Part shown: positions 56,946-64,000 of the stretch, piece after piece
How positions within the stretch are numbered: position 1 is the first letter of the stretch
Layout: each line of letters begins with the position of its first letter
Source of the DNA: Caldilineaceae bacterium
GTDB lineage: Bacteria > Chloroflexota > Anaerolineae > Caldilineales > Caldilineaceae
Assembly (NCBI GenBank): GCA_019637695.1
Contig: JAHBVG010000016.1
Span: 1-64,000, forward strand
DNA length: 64,000 nucleotides
Direction: 5' to 3'
Program-made: the position numbers and the translations under genes
Notes under the pieces: generated by a model
Told to the model about the DNA's origin: nothing
Seen by the model: only the letters and a program-made list of their open reading frames with translations
Database searches by the model: none

Positions 56946-58160
56946 CTTCTTCCTCGCTTTTTCCAGAACTGCCAGCGTCTCCCGCGCGGCCTTTTCCCAC
57001 GAGAAGCGTTTGACATTTTCATAGCCTTTGGCGATCAACTCCTGCCGCAAGGTTTCGTCCTGGCTGAGTTTGAGCATGGCGTCGGCGATGGCGTCCACGT
57101 CGGTGGGATCGACAAGGATGGCGGCGTCGCCGGCGACTTCGGGCAGGGCAGAATTGTTGGCGCACATCACAGGAACTCCCTTCTGTTGGGCCTCCAGCAC
57201 AGGAAGGCCAAATCCTTCAAACAATGAGGGAAAGGCGAAAAAGATCGCCCTCCGCAGCAGATCCGGCGCATCCTCAGCGGGGATGTAACCGGGAAAGTGG
57301 ACGCGGTCGCCGATCCCCTGGCGTTGGGCAGCGGTGTAAAGTTCCTCGCTCAGCCAACCTCGCTTGCCCGCCAGCACCAGATCCCATTCGACGGCATGAT
57401 TTTTCACCAAACGGGCGTACGCCTCGATCAACCGCGCCAGATTCTTGCGCGGCTGGATCGTCCCCAGGTAGAGGGCATATTGGGGATTGGGGACCGGGGA
57501 CCGGGGATCGGGGATGGCGCAGAGCGCCCACTTCGTGATCGGGGACTGGGTATGATGCATTCGCCCTTCATCTTGTCTTTGCGTCTCTGCATCTTTGCGT
57601 CTTTGCGTTAAAAATTCTTCGCTTTCCTGGGCGGCCTCGTAGACGACGCTGATCTTCGCCGGATCTACGCCATAGAAGCGCATGAGATCGTCAGCGGTAC
57701 AATGGCTGACGGCGATGATCCGCTGCGCTGAAAGTGTACTCCAGCGCGTCGAGCCATCGAGATAGAGCCGTTGACTGTGCGTGTGCGCGTCGGGGAAGTG
57801 ACGATAGCCCAGATCGTGGATCGTCACCACGGATGGGGGCAGCAGCGGCGGCGGCAGCAGTGGAATCACGTGGGCGGGGACAAAGAGTACGTCGGGCGGA
57901 TGGCGCGCCACTTCCCAACCTAACGCCCGGTGCGTCCACAGCCGGAGGGCAGGCAGCACGCGGATCTCAACATTGACGCTGGGCTTGATCCCAAAGTGGG
58001 AGAGTTCTGCTGGGATCGGTGTATAAAGCCGCCAGCGGTGCGTCGCCGCTTCGGGCAGCCGCAGCAGGTGGCGGATGATCTCCAATGAATAGCGCTCGGT
58101 GCCGGTAACCTGCGCCGTGAGCGCCCGCGAGGCGTCGATGCCAATGATCAAGCGATTCAC
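56943..58160 (-). CDS. Glycosyltransferase family 4, with a repeat-encoded internal insertion
   Basis: A 405-residue GT-B enzyme. The N-terminal part is GIDASRALTAQVTGTERYSLEIIRHLL and the C-terminal part has LVLAGKRGWLSEELY, GYIPAEDAPDLLRRAIFFAFPSLFEGFGLPVLEAQQKGVPVMCAN (the GT4 E-x7-E pattern). Between residues about 183 and 227 an extra stretch begins with LTQRRKDAETQR and runs to SPVPNPQ; it comes from octamer/heptamer arrays at 57480-57610 and interrupts the link between the two domains. Otherwise all motifs are intact. GTG 58160 directly follows the stop of the oxidase gene with AGGATG upstream. Substrates unknown. Confidence 0.88.
   Translation of the reverse strand: MNRLIIGIDASRALTAQVTGTERYSLEIIRHLLRLPEAATHRWRLYTPIPAELSHFGIKPSVNVEIRVLPALRLWTHRALGWEVARHPPDVLFVPAHVIPLLPPPLLPPSVVTIHDLGYRHFPDAHTHSQRLYLDGSTRWSTLSAQRIIAVSHCTADDLMRFYGVDPAKISVVYEAAQESEEFLTQRRKDAETQRQDEGRMHHTQSPITKWALCAIPDPRSPVPNPQYALYLGTIQPRKNLARLIEAYARLVKNHAVEWDLVLAGKRGWLSEELYTAAQRQGIGDRVHFPGYIPAEDAPDLLRRAIFFAFPSLFEGFGLPVLEAQQKGVPVMCANNSALPEVAGDAAILVDPTDVDAIADAMLKLSQDETLRQELIAKGYENVKRFSWEKAARETLAVLEKARKK
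57480..57610. repeat. Heptamer/octamer arrays inside the GT4 coding sequence
   Basis: GGGGATTGGGGACCGGGGAC-type heptamers (57482-57515) and GGGGACTGGG (57541-57550) precede TCTTTGCGTCTCTGCATC and TTTGCGTCTTTGCG (57579-57608). All stay in frame with the glycosyltransferase. The encoded QRRKDAETQR peptide is one I associate with repeat-derived insertions in repeat-rich bacterial genomes. Confidence 0.85.
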
Positions 58161-59372
58161 CTACATCCTGAGCAGATCAGCGTGGACAGGCGACGACGAA
58201 CGCAAGCGGTCGATGCGGAAGATCTCACGCCAGAGCGGTGAGGAGTAATCCTGCGCACCGGTCGCGGCCAGATCCGCCAGCAGCCGCCCGGTGAGGATGG
58301 TGAACTTGAAACCGCGTCCACTGAAACCCGCCGCGAAGAGGATCTGTGGGTGCTGCGGATGGCGGTCGATAATGAATTCCTGATCTGGCGACTGGGTATA
58401 GAGGCAGGCTTCCGCCGACACTGCTTTCGGGATCACGCCGCTCAGATATTCCGCCACCAGCGCGCTGAGTTCGTCCACAGCCTCGGGCAACACGCGCCGG
58501 TCATGTGTATCGGGATCGACGACGTCGCCATGCAACTCCAGGGCAACCTTGATCTGCCCTGGCCGCTCCCAAATGGGGAAACCGTAAAAATGGGGCATGG
58601 GCAGACTGATGTAGACCGGAGAGCGGGCAGCGTTCCACATCTCCTGCGCGTCGGGGATCGTCTCAAAATAGGCAACCTGTTGATGGGTGACTTTGAGCGG
58701 CAGGTTGAGCGATTCGGTCAACCCAAGCTGGCTGAGGAAGATCCCCGCCCACGGCCCCGCCGTGATCACCGACTGCGCGGCGTGGATGCGCTCGCGACCA
58801 TGTGGCCCGTCGACTTCGACGACGACGCCATCCCCCTCTGGCGTCACGGCAAGCACCCGGCTCTCCTCCTGCAACGTCACCCCCCGCCGCACTGCCTGCG
58901 CCGCCATCGTCTCCACGGCGCGAGTCGCCGCCAAAATTCCCGCGCCCGGCTGGTAGAAGCCAACCCAATCATCGGCGAGGCGGAATTGGGGAAAGCGACG
59001 CTTCATCTCCGTTTGATCTAACACTTCATAGGGGAAGCCCAGCGCGGCCATCGTCTCCATCCGCCCGATCAGCGCGGGGAGATTGGGCGGCCCAAAGTCA
59101 AGGCTGCCCGTCTCCACCAGGAGCAAGGCACCGCTCTCTGCTTCCAACTGACGCCAGAGATCGAAAGCTGCCGGCGCCAGCGAAGCATAGGCAGCCTCGG
59201 CGTGGCTGTGGCGGATGATACGGCTGCCGCCGTGACTGCTGCCCTGCTTGTGCCCAACTTGAAACTGCTCCAGCAGCAGCACACGCCGTCCATCCCCGGC
59301 CAGGTGATAGGCTGCCGCCGCGCCCATCCCGCCGGCGCCGATCACAACAACATCGTATGAGAGAGTCTTCAT
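58161..59372 (-). CDS. FAD-dependent N-methyl amino acid oxidase (N-methyltryptophan/sarcosine oxidase family)
   Basis: The 403-residue flavoprotein starts YDVVVIGAGGMGAAAAYHLAGDGRRVLLLEQF and continues HKQGSSHGGSRIIRHSH, the SolA/monomeric sarcosine oxidase signature. FAD is covalently bound in this family through a C-terminal Cys; CLYTQSPDQEFIIDRHP contains the matching Cys. It oxidises a secondary amine such as N-methyltryptophan, sarcosine or a related amino acid, forming an imine and hydrogen peroxide. Start ATG 59372 has AAAGGATAT upstream; the frame continues 51 codons through a repeat but without support. It is coupled to the GT4 gene, an unusual pairing. Confidence 0.9.
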   Translation of the reverse strand: MKTLSYDVVVIGAGGMGAAAAYHLAGDGRRVLLLEQFQVGHKQGSSHGGSRIIRHSHAEAAYASLAPAAFDLWRQLEAESGALLLVETGSLDFGPPNLPALIGRMETMAALGFPYEVLDQTEMKRRFPQFRLADDWVGFYQPGAGILAATRAVETMAAQAVRRGVTLQEESRVLAVTPEGDGVVVEVDGPHGRERIHAAQSVITAGPWAGIFLSQLGLTESLNLPLKVTHQQVAYFETIPDAQEMWNAARSPVYISLPMPHFYGFPIWERPGQIKVALELHGDVVDPDTHDRRVLPEAVDELSALVAEYLSGVIPKAVSAEACLYTQSPDQEFIIDRHPQHPQILFAAGFSGRGFKFTILTGRLLADLAATGAQDYSSPLWREIFRIDRLRSSSPVHADLLRM

Positions 59373-59402
59373 CTGGATATCCTTTGGCGTGGTGTGGTTG
59401 GA

Positions 59403-59466
59403 TATTGGATATTGCTGTCTGCGATCTGCGATCTGCCGTCCGCCGTCCGCCGTCCGCGGTCCGCTG
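59403..59466. repeat. TCTGCGA/TCCGCCG heptamer array
   Basis: From 59418 on, the heptamers TCTGCGA, TCTGCGA, TCTGCCG, TCCGCCG, TCCGCCG, TCCGCGG and TCCGCTG stand in tandem. They lie between the divergent oxidase and gyrase-like genes. The reverse-strand form recurs inside the 873-residue protein gene at 50228-50250. Confidence 0.85.
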
Positions 59467-59574
59467 AGGAAGTTCCCACAATAGAGATGTGTGTGTATAC
59501 TACAAGGACGATCTTTGAACGTCAATTTCGCTATTCTACGCCCGATCCTGGCAGGACCGTATCAGGAGGAACGG

Positions 59575-60615
59575 ATGCCCCCCCAAAGACCCGATTTGAC
59601 TACGCTTGATCCAGAGGTGCGCGCCTATATTGAATATTTGGAGAGCGCGTTGGAAGCAGCCCAAGAGGACGCGACGACAGGTCGTACCTCAACCGGTGTG
59701 CCGGATCCGAGTGAATCTCCCACCACACGCATGGTGATTACCATCAGCGAGCATGGACGCATCAAACGCACGCCCCGCCATCTTTATTCCCGGCAGCGCC
59801 GCGGCGGCATGGGCGTCTTCGATTTGGATACGGATGAGGACGATCCGCCCGTTCATCTCATCATCGCCGACGCCCAGGATCGGCTCTTGATCTTCACCGA
59901 TCACAATCGCTTTTTCTCGCTACGCGTCTCGGATCTGGCTGAAGTTCCCGTACGCGCACGGGGGCAGTCCTTGACCGAGTGGATTGCGCTGCAAGCGGAT
60001 GAACGAGTCGCAGTGGCGATCCCCGAACTGGGCGGCGCCTTTCTCTACCTGCTCAGCGATCGCGGATGGGTGCGCCGGGTGGGTGGCTCGCAGGTGGTCC
60101 GCCTGGCGCCCGGCACCCAGTTGGAAGTACGTCCCGGCCATCGACCGGTGGCAGCGTGCTGGGGCAACGGCGACCGCGACCTCTTCATCGTCACCCGTAC
60201 GGGGCAAGGCATTCGCTTTGAGGAAAAGTTGGTGCCGATTCAGGGTGGATGCCTGGGGATTCGTCTCGACACCAACGACACAGCGCTGGCATTGACCCGG
60301 GTCGACGAAGCGACCGGCGTCTTCATGCTGGGCGACGATGGCAAAGGCACAATCCGGCAGATGAGCGGCTTCCGCGCCAACAAATCGCCCGGCGCCGGCG
60401 GCAAGACGGTGATGAAAGTGGATCGTATGGTAGACGCGCGCAGCGTCGGCGAGGATGAGGACATCTTCATCATCTCACGGCTCAGCAAGTTGATCCGCTT
60501 TGCCGCCGACGAAGTTCCGCCCAAAGAAGGCGTTGTCCAGGGCGTCAATTGCATTAGCCTGCGCGCCGACGAAGCAGTGGCGTTTGCCGTGAGCGATGCC
60601 GGAGAGCCAATTTAA
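59575..60615 (+). CDS. Stand-alone DNA gyrase A C-terminal beta-propeller protein with GyrA box
   Basis: A 346-residue protein made of a short helical N-terminus and six repeated blades of the GyrA C-terminal type: VITISEHGRIKRTP, LLIFTDHNRFFSLRV, FLYLLSDRGWVRRV, LFIVTRTGQGIRFEE, VFMLGDDGKGTIRQM and IFIISRLSKLIRFA. A GyrA box QRRGGMG sits at residues 74-80, matching QRRGGKG with one change. The catalytic breakage-reunion domain (Tyr, WHD) is absent; the N-terminus is only about 50 residues. Gyrase uses this propeller to wrap DNA positively. A free copy might bind or bend DNA, or modulate gyrase. AGGAGGAACGG precedes ATG 59575. Confidence 0.88.
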   Translation: MPPQRPDLTTLDPEVRAYIEYLESALEAAQEDATTGRTSTGVPDPSESPTTRMVITISEHGRIKRTPRHLYSRQRRGGMGVFDLDTDEDDPPVHLIIADAQDRLLIFTDHNRFFSLRVSDLAEVPVRARGQSLTEWIALQADERVAVAIPELGGAFLYLLSDRGWVRRVGGSQVVRLAPGTQLEVRPGHRPVAACWGNGDRDLFIVTRTGQGIRFEEKLVPIQGGCLGIRLDTNDTALALTRVDEATGVFMLGDDGKGTIRQMSGFRANKSPGAGGKTVMKVDRMVDARSVGEDEDIFIISRLSKLIRFAADEVPPKEGVVQGVNCISLRADEAVAFAVSDAGEPI

Positions 60616-60880
60616 GGGATCAGGGACTGGGGATCGGGTTGAGTACCCTCAATCTCCTAATTACCCAATCGCTATTAGCATGAGATGAAGCGATTAGGAG
60701 ATTCTAGTGGTTCGCCAAAGTTATTTTGTCGGATGTTTAGTAGGGGCGCTGCTTGCTGCGCCTGGAGCAAATCAGGCGCAGCAAGCAGCGCCCCTACTCG
60801 ACAAATCTGGTTTGGCAGATTTCTAGAAACTCAGCCCGATCCCCAATCCCCAGTCCCCAGTCCCCAATTCCTAACTCATC
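60616..60880. repeat. Composite repeat region: heptamer arms around a family A palindrome
   Basis: From left to right: GGACTGGGGATCGGG; an ATCGC/GCGAT inverted block (60640-60700); a flank ending TTTTGTCGGATG; the family A palindrome at 60740-60797; a matching inverted flank TCGACAAATCTGGTTTGG; then CCCGATCCCCAATCCCCAGT and further heptamers (60837-60868). Outer and inner parts are each inverted, so the whole region is a nest of palindromes. It holds no gene. Confidence 0.8.
60740..60797. repeat. 58-nt palindromic repeat family A, copy 3
   Basis: Arms 60740-60762 and 60775-60797 pair perfectly over 23 bases around a 12-base loop. Length and stem are the same as in the copies at 26551 and 51738; the loop differs. 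Confidence 0.88.
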
Positions 60881-61738
60881 ATGCAGAACGAACAACTCGT
60901 ACTCATCAAAGGCGCCGGCGATCTGGCGACCGGCATAGGATGGCGATTACACCGTTGCGGCTTCCCCGTGGTGATGACGGAGATCGCGCAGCCGCTGACG
61001 GTGCGGCGGACGGTGGCCTTCGCCCAGGCTGTCTATGATGGCGAAACCACGGTGGAAGGGATCACGGCGCGGCGCTGTCTCCCCGCGGATCTCCCCTCGC
61101 TGCTGGCCGATGGGGAGATCCCCGTGCTTATCAATGCAGAGCCATCGACCATCGCTGAGCTTGCGCCATCCGTCCTCGTGGACGCTATTATGGCTAAGCG
61201 CAACACGGGAACCCACATTGACGATGCGCCGCTGGTGGTCGCGATTGGTCCTGGCTTCACCGTGGGCAAAGATTGCCACGCCATCATCGAAACGCACCGC
61301 GGCCACACGTTGGGCCGCGTCCTCTGGCAGGGGAGCGCCACCCCTGACACCGGCACGCCCGGTCCGCTGCCGGGGCTAGGCGTGGATGCGACGCGGGTTT
61401 TGCGCGCGCCTGCCGCTGGACGGCTGCGGCCATCGATGCAGATCGGAGAGACCATCACCGTTGGCTCGATCATCGCCGTCGTCGAAAGCGAAACGGGCGA
61501 GCGCTTTCCCGTCACGGCGCCGTTTACAGGTGTGCTGCGTGGATTGATCCACGAGCAGGTGGAACTCGTCGCCGGTATGAAGATCGGCGATCTCGATCCT
61601 CGCGCCCAACCCGACCATGCCTGGACCATCTCCGACAAGTCGCTGGCGATTGGCGGCGGCGTGCTGGAGGCGATCCTCAGTTGGCATGTACACCAAACCT
61701 CACCCCATCCTCTGGATATGGACGAAAGCTACTTATGA
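60881..61738 (+). CDS. EF2563/YqeB-type selenium-dependent molybdenum hydroxylase accessory protein
   Basis: The 285-residue protein starts LVLIKGAGDLATGIGWRLHRCGFPVVMTEIAQPLTVRRTVAFAQAVYDG, the marked beginning of the EF2563 (YqeB) family, and has VDAIMAKRNTGTHIDDAPLVVAIGPGFTVGKDCHAIIETHRGH. A lipoyl-like barrel end (RAPAAGRLRPSMQIGETITVGSIIAVVES) follows. The family is linked by genome context to selenium-dependent molybdenum hydroxylases; the reaction is unproven. No selenium or molybdenum gene is in the window. It shares a 4-base overlap with cofE, hinting at a shared pathway. Confidence 0.87.
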   Translation: MQNEQLVLIKGAGDLATGIGWRLHRCGFPVVMTEIAQPLTVRRTVAFAQAVYDGETTVEGITARRCLPADLPSLLADGEIPVLINAEPSTIAELAPSVLVDAIMAKRNTGTHIDDAPLVVAIGPGFTVGKDCHAIIETHRGHTLGRVLWQGSATPDTGTPGPLPGLGVDATRVLRAPAAGRLRPSMQIGETITVGSIIAVVESETGERFPVTAPFTGVLRGLIHEQVELVAGMKIGDLDPRAQPDHAWTISDKSLAIGGGVLEAILSWHVHQTSPHPLDMDESYL

Positions 61739-62514
61739 CCGATGAAATGAGACTCTTTGCTGTGCCGGGTCTGCCCTTGATCGCCCCAGGCGACGATCTT
61801 GCGCAGTTGATTGTGGACTGCCTTGCCGCCGCGGGCCGCACGCTGGAGGATGGCGACATTCTCGTGGTGGCGCAAAAGGTGGTGAGCAAGGCCGAGAACC
61901 GGCTGGTGCGGCTGGCCGATGTGATCCCTGACGCCCGCGCCGAGGAAATCGCCGCGCTGACCCATAAAGATCCGCGGCGGGTGCAGGTTGTGCTGGATGA
62001 TAGCAATGAGATCGTGCGCGCCCGTCCCGGTCTGCTGATTGTGGAGCAGAAGAGCGGCTGGGTCTGCGCCCACGGCGGCATGGATCGCAGCAACGTCCCC
62101 GCGCTGGGCGACGATCCTGAGGACGAGGTGGTGGCGCTGCTCCCCGCCGACGCCGACGCCAGCGCCGAGGATCTGCGCCGACGGCTGACCGACCTCACCG
62201 GCAAAACGGTGGCCGTGATCATCAACGACAGCCACGGTCGCCCCTGGCGTGTGGGTACGGTGGGCGTCTGCATCGGCTGCGCCGGCCTGCCGCCGCTCTG
62301 GAACCAGCGCGGATTGCACGATCTCTTCGGCTACGAGTTGGTCGCCAGCGAAGAGTGCATCGCCGATGAACTGTCCGCCGCCGCCAGCCTGCTCATGGGG
62401 CAGAGCAACGAAGGCCGCCCCGTGGTGGTGATCCGCGGCTATACCCCGCCCCCCATCCCCGCGGCCAAATCCACGACGATCCAACGGGCGAAGGCGATGG
62501 ATGTCTTTCGGTGA
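61735..62514 (+). CDS. cofE: Coenzyme F420-0:L-glutamate ligase
   Basis: A 259-residue protein of the CofE family: LFAVPGLPLIAPGDDLAQLIVD, GDILVVAQKVVSKAENRLVRL, VQVVLDDSNEIVRARPGLLIVEQKSGWVCAHGGMDRSNV, and the C-terminal VIINDSHGRPWRVGTVGVCIGCAGLPPL. CofE adds gamma-linked glutamates to F420-0 with GTP and metal. The start ATG 61735 overlaps the previous stop (ATGA); the frame reads 18 codons further upstream inside that gene. Other F420 genes (cofC/D/G/H) are not in the window, so they lie elsewhere. Confidence 0.93.
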   Translation: MTDEMRLFAVPGLPLIAPGDDLAQLIVDCLAAAGRTLEDGDILVVAQKVVSKAENRLVRLADVIPDARAEEIAALTHKDPRRVQVVLDDSNEIVRARPGLLIVEQKSGWVCAHGGMDRSNVPALGDDPEDEVVALLPADADASAEDLRRRLTDLTGKTVAVIINDSHGRPWRVGTVGVCIGCAGLPPLWNQRGLHDLFGYELVASEECIADELSAAASLLMGQSNEGRPVVVIRGYTPPPIPAAKSTTIQRAKAMDVFR

Positions 62515-63613
62515 GTATAATTACCTTACAGCCATGACGCCTGAAGATCATCTTCTGTTGGTGTGTACACGCCAACACTTTACCCATCGCCACCAACAAC
62601 GCGTTGTTGACCTCTGCCGTCAACATGCCATCGGTTGGGAGATTCTCTACCAGACAGCAGAGCAGCACAGGGTAGCGCCTCTGGTGTACACCAACTTAAA
62701 ACTGTGTCCGCTGCAAGAACTGGGGATTCCCCAGACGGCGCTGGCGCGCTTTGACGCCTACACGCTGCGCACGGTTGCGCTCAAATTTGCTGTGGCGGTG
62801 AAACTGCGCGATCTGTTCGCCTTCTTCAACCGGCAAGGTATTGACGTGATGCTGATCAAGGGGGCGGCGCTGGAAATCTCTGTCTATGAGCAGCCCTGGT
62901 ATGTGGTGCATGACGTCGATCTGGTGATCCGTGCGCGTTTGCAAGATCTAGATGAAGCCCAACAGCAGACCATCCACGATTTTTTCGCCCCCTTGCACGG
63001 CTTTGAGTATGACTTCTTCCACCACCATGATGTGACCATGAATGGGGTACTGCCGGTGGATTTTGAGGCGATCTGGCGGGAGGCCGTGGCGGTTGATTAT
63101 GGGGGGGAACGTGCGTTCGTGATGCGCCCGGAAGATCTGCTGCTGACAGCCTGTATCAACGCCTGCCGCAAACGTTTCTTCCGCCTCAAATCGCTCTTCG
63201 ACATTGCTGTGATACTAGAGGCGCATTCAGAGTTGGACTGGGAGTGGCTGGCCGCTCGCGCTCACCAATTTAAGTGCCACTCGATCGTCTACACAGCCCT
63301 GCTGGCGACCCGGCAGACGCTTGGTTGTGCTGTCAGCGATAAAATGCTCCACAAACTGGCTGTGCATCCCCTGCGCGCTGCGGCCACTCGCCTTCTGCTT
63401 GCCCTCCTGACGCCCCGCCTCTCGCTCTCAGCCACTTATCCGTTCAAGGGACCTGATCTTTTTGGCCGGCGCAGCACACTCTCATTGCTCCTCACCTACG
63501 CCAGCTACTCCCCCAGCCAGGTGTGGAAGAAGTTGGGCGCGATCTACGTAGATATGGTCGAAGAACGCCAACGACGCTCCTCAATGAAGGCCAACGACTG
63601 GTGGCGGAAATAG
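62501..63613 (+). CDS. Nucleotidyltransferase-like protein (NTP_transf_5 family)
   Basis: The 370-residue protein contains VMLIKGAALEISVYEQPWYVVHDVDLVIR, the KGxal...D(v/i)D(l)v core of the PF14907 nucleotidyltransferase-like family. DFEAIWREA, MRPEDLLLTACINACRKRFFRLKSLFDIAVIL and LDWEWLAARAHQF follow. Members occur beside polysaccharide and ABC-exporter genes; the reaction is unknown. The start is ATG 62501 with GAAGG upstream (overlapping cofE by 14 bases) or ATG 62534. The 3' end overlaps the convergent exporter gene by 70 bases. Confidence 0.8.
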   Translation: MSFGEYNYLTAMTPEDHLLLVCTRQHFTHRHQQRVVDLCRQHAIGWEILYQTAEQHRVAPLVYTNLKLCPLQELGIPQTALARFDAYTLRTVALKFAVAVKLRDLFAFFNRQGIDVMLIKGAALEISVYEQPWYVVHDVDLVIRARLQDLDEAQQQTIHDFFAPLHGFEYDFFHHHDVTMNGVLPVDFEAIWREAVAVDYGGERAFVMRPEDLLLTACINACRKRFFRLKSLFDIAVILEAHSELDWEWLAARAHQFKCHSIVYTALLATRQTLGCAVSDKMLHKLAVHPLRAAATRLLLALLTPRLSLSATYPFKGPDLFGRRSTLSLLLTYASYSPSQVWKKLGAIYVDMVEERQRRSSMKANDWWRK

Positions 63614-64000
63614 GTGTTGTACAACTCCGCGTAATGCCCACCCTGCGCCATGAGGACCTCGTGGCTGCCTTCTTCAATGACCTCCCCTTTTTTGAGGACG
63701 ACGATACGGTCGGCGGCTTTGACGGTAGAGAGGCGATGGGCGATGACAATCGAGGTGCGACTGCGGAAGAGGAGATCCAGTGTGCGCTGGATCTGCGCCT
63801 CGGTGAAGGGATCGATGCTGGCCGTGGCTTCATCGAGGACGAAGATGGCCGGGTCCTGCGCCAACATGCGGGCGAGGACGACAAGTTGGCGTTGGCCCAG
63901 GCTCAAGCGGCCGCCCCGTTCGCCCACATCGCTGTGCAGTCCATCGGGCAGCGTCTCCAGCCAATCGCCGTTTGCGATCTGGCGGGCGACCCGTTCCACA
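63544..64000 (-). CDS. ABC exporter ATP-binding domain, MsbA/multidrug type (partial, C-terminal part only)
   Basis: The frame enters from the right edge and ends at 63544; 152 residues are visible. They include LSLGQRQLVVLARMLA (signature), PAIFVLDEATASID (Walker B), IVIAHRLSTVKAADRIVVLKKGEVIEEGSHEVLMAQGGHYAELYNTYF. These are the second half of a nucleotide-binding domain of an ABC exporter fused to a membrane domain, which would lie beyond the window. The last 20 residues overlap the convergent nucleotidyltransferase-like gene. Cargo unknown. Confidence 0.92.
   Translation of the reverse strand, partial: VERVARQIANGDWLETLPDGLHSDVGERGGRLSLGQRQLVVLARMLAQDPAIFVLDEATASIDPFTEAQIQRTLDLLFRSRTSIVIAHRLSTVKAADRIVVLKKGEVIEEGSHEVLMAQGGHYAELYNTYFRHQSLAFIEERRWRSSTIST

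Overview
The window looks like a piece of a Chloroflexota (Anaerolineae/Caldilineae-like) chromosome; this is an inference. It rests on moderately high GC, several LacI-family regulators next to sugar/oligosaccharide ABC importers, F420 biosynthesis (CofE), a corrinoid-activating RACo protein, and an LPXTG cell-wall anchor with no lipid A or outer-membrane genes. Dispersed heptanucleotide repeats and GTAGGG...CCCTAC palindromes are also abundant. There is no rRNA, CRISPR array, transposase or phage gene.

Layout. 1-3.9 kb: a cut-off glycoside hydrolase (DUF5060 start), a secreted SGNH esterase with Ig-like and LamG domains, and a membrane hydrolase. 4.4-21.5 kb: surface polysaccharide genes. 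On the + strand are an epimerase, AsnB and a flippase-like membrane protein; a frameshifted VOC gene separates them from a long minus-strand operon-like run. That run, in transcription order, is polyprenyl glycosylphosphotransferase, heptose-7-P kinase (HddA type), sedoheptulose-7-P isomerase (GmhA type), GT2, FAD glycerol-3-P dehydrogenase, GT4, two epimerases, a hexapeptide acyltransferase, another glycosyltransferase and a second flippase-like protein. Many of its genes overlap or abut. 22-26.5 kb: a cytosolic PAS histidine kinase, an OmpR-type regulator, a degenerate receiver-like protein, a UDP-sugar epimerase and a small membrane protein with a strong terminator. 26.6-32.6 kb (minus): corrinoid/one-carbon genes (RACo, PF13769-like protein, homocysteine methyltransferase) together with an S9 peptidase and an orphan YgiT-type zinc protein. 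32.8-33.9 kb: an LPXTG-anchored surface protein.

34-43.6 kb: a LacI regulator, an Opp-type ABC importer (lipoprotein, two permeases, two ATPases) and a GH3 glycosidase, read together as an oligosaccharide uptake and hydrolysis unit. 43.7-44.9 kb: two tRNA-Ala genes (CGC and GGC), each with its own sigma70-type promoter, then RNase PH. 45-49 kb: a LacI regulator, a DUF58/MoxR pair and a hotdog thioesterase. 49-51.7 kb: an 873-residue protein with a probable TIM-barrel and repeated beta-sandwich domains, which I cannot assign. 52.1-56.9 kb: a LacI regulator with a consensus promoter and a perfect 16-bp operator, followed by a CUT1-type sugar importer. 57-64 kb: GT4, MTOX/sarcosine-oxidase-like FAD enzyme, a stand-alone gyrase-A C-terminal propeller, an EF2563/YqeB-type protein, CofE, a nucleotidyltransferase-like protein and a cut-off ABC exporter ATPase.

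The least ordinary signals are the repeats and a few proteins. Heptamer tandem arrays occur between genes and also in frame inside genes, where they encode the same peptide in unrelated proteins. There is a 58-nt palindrome family in three copies, a second repeat family placed just upstream of promoters, a 64-bp perfect palindrome between convergent genes, and the catalytic-domain-less GyrA propeller.
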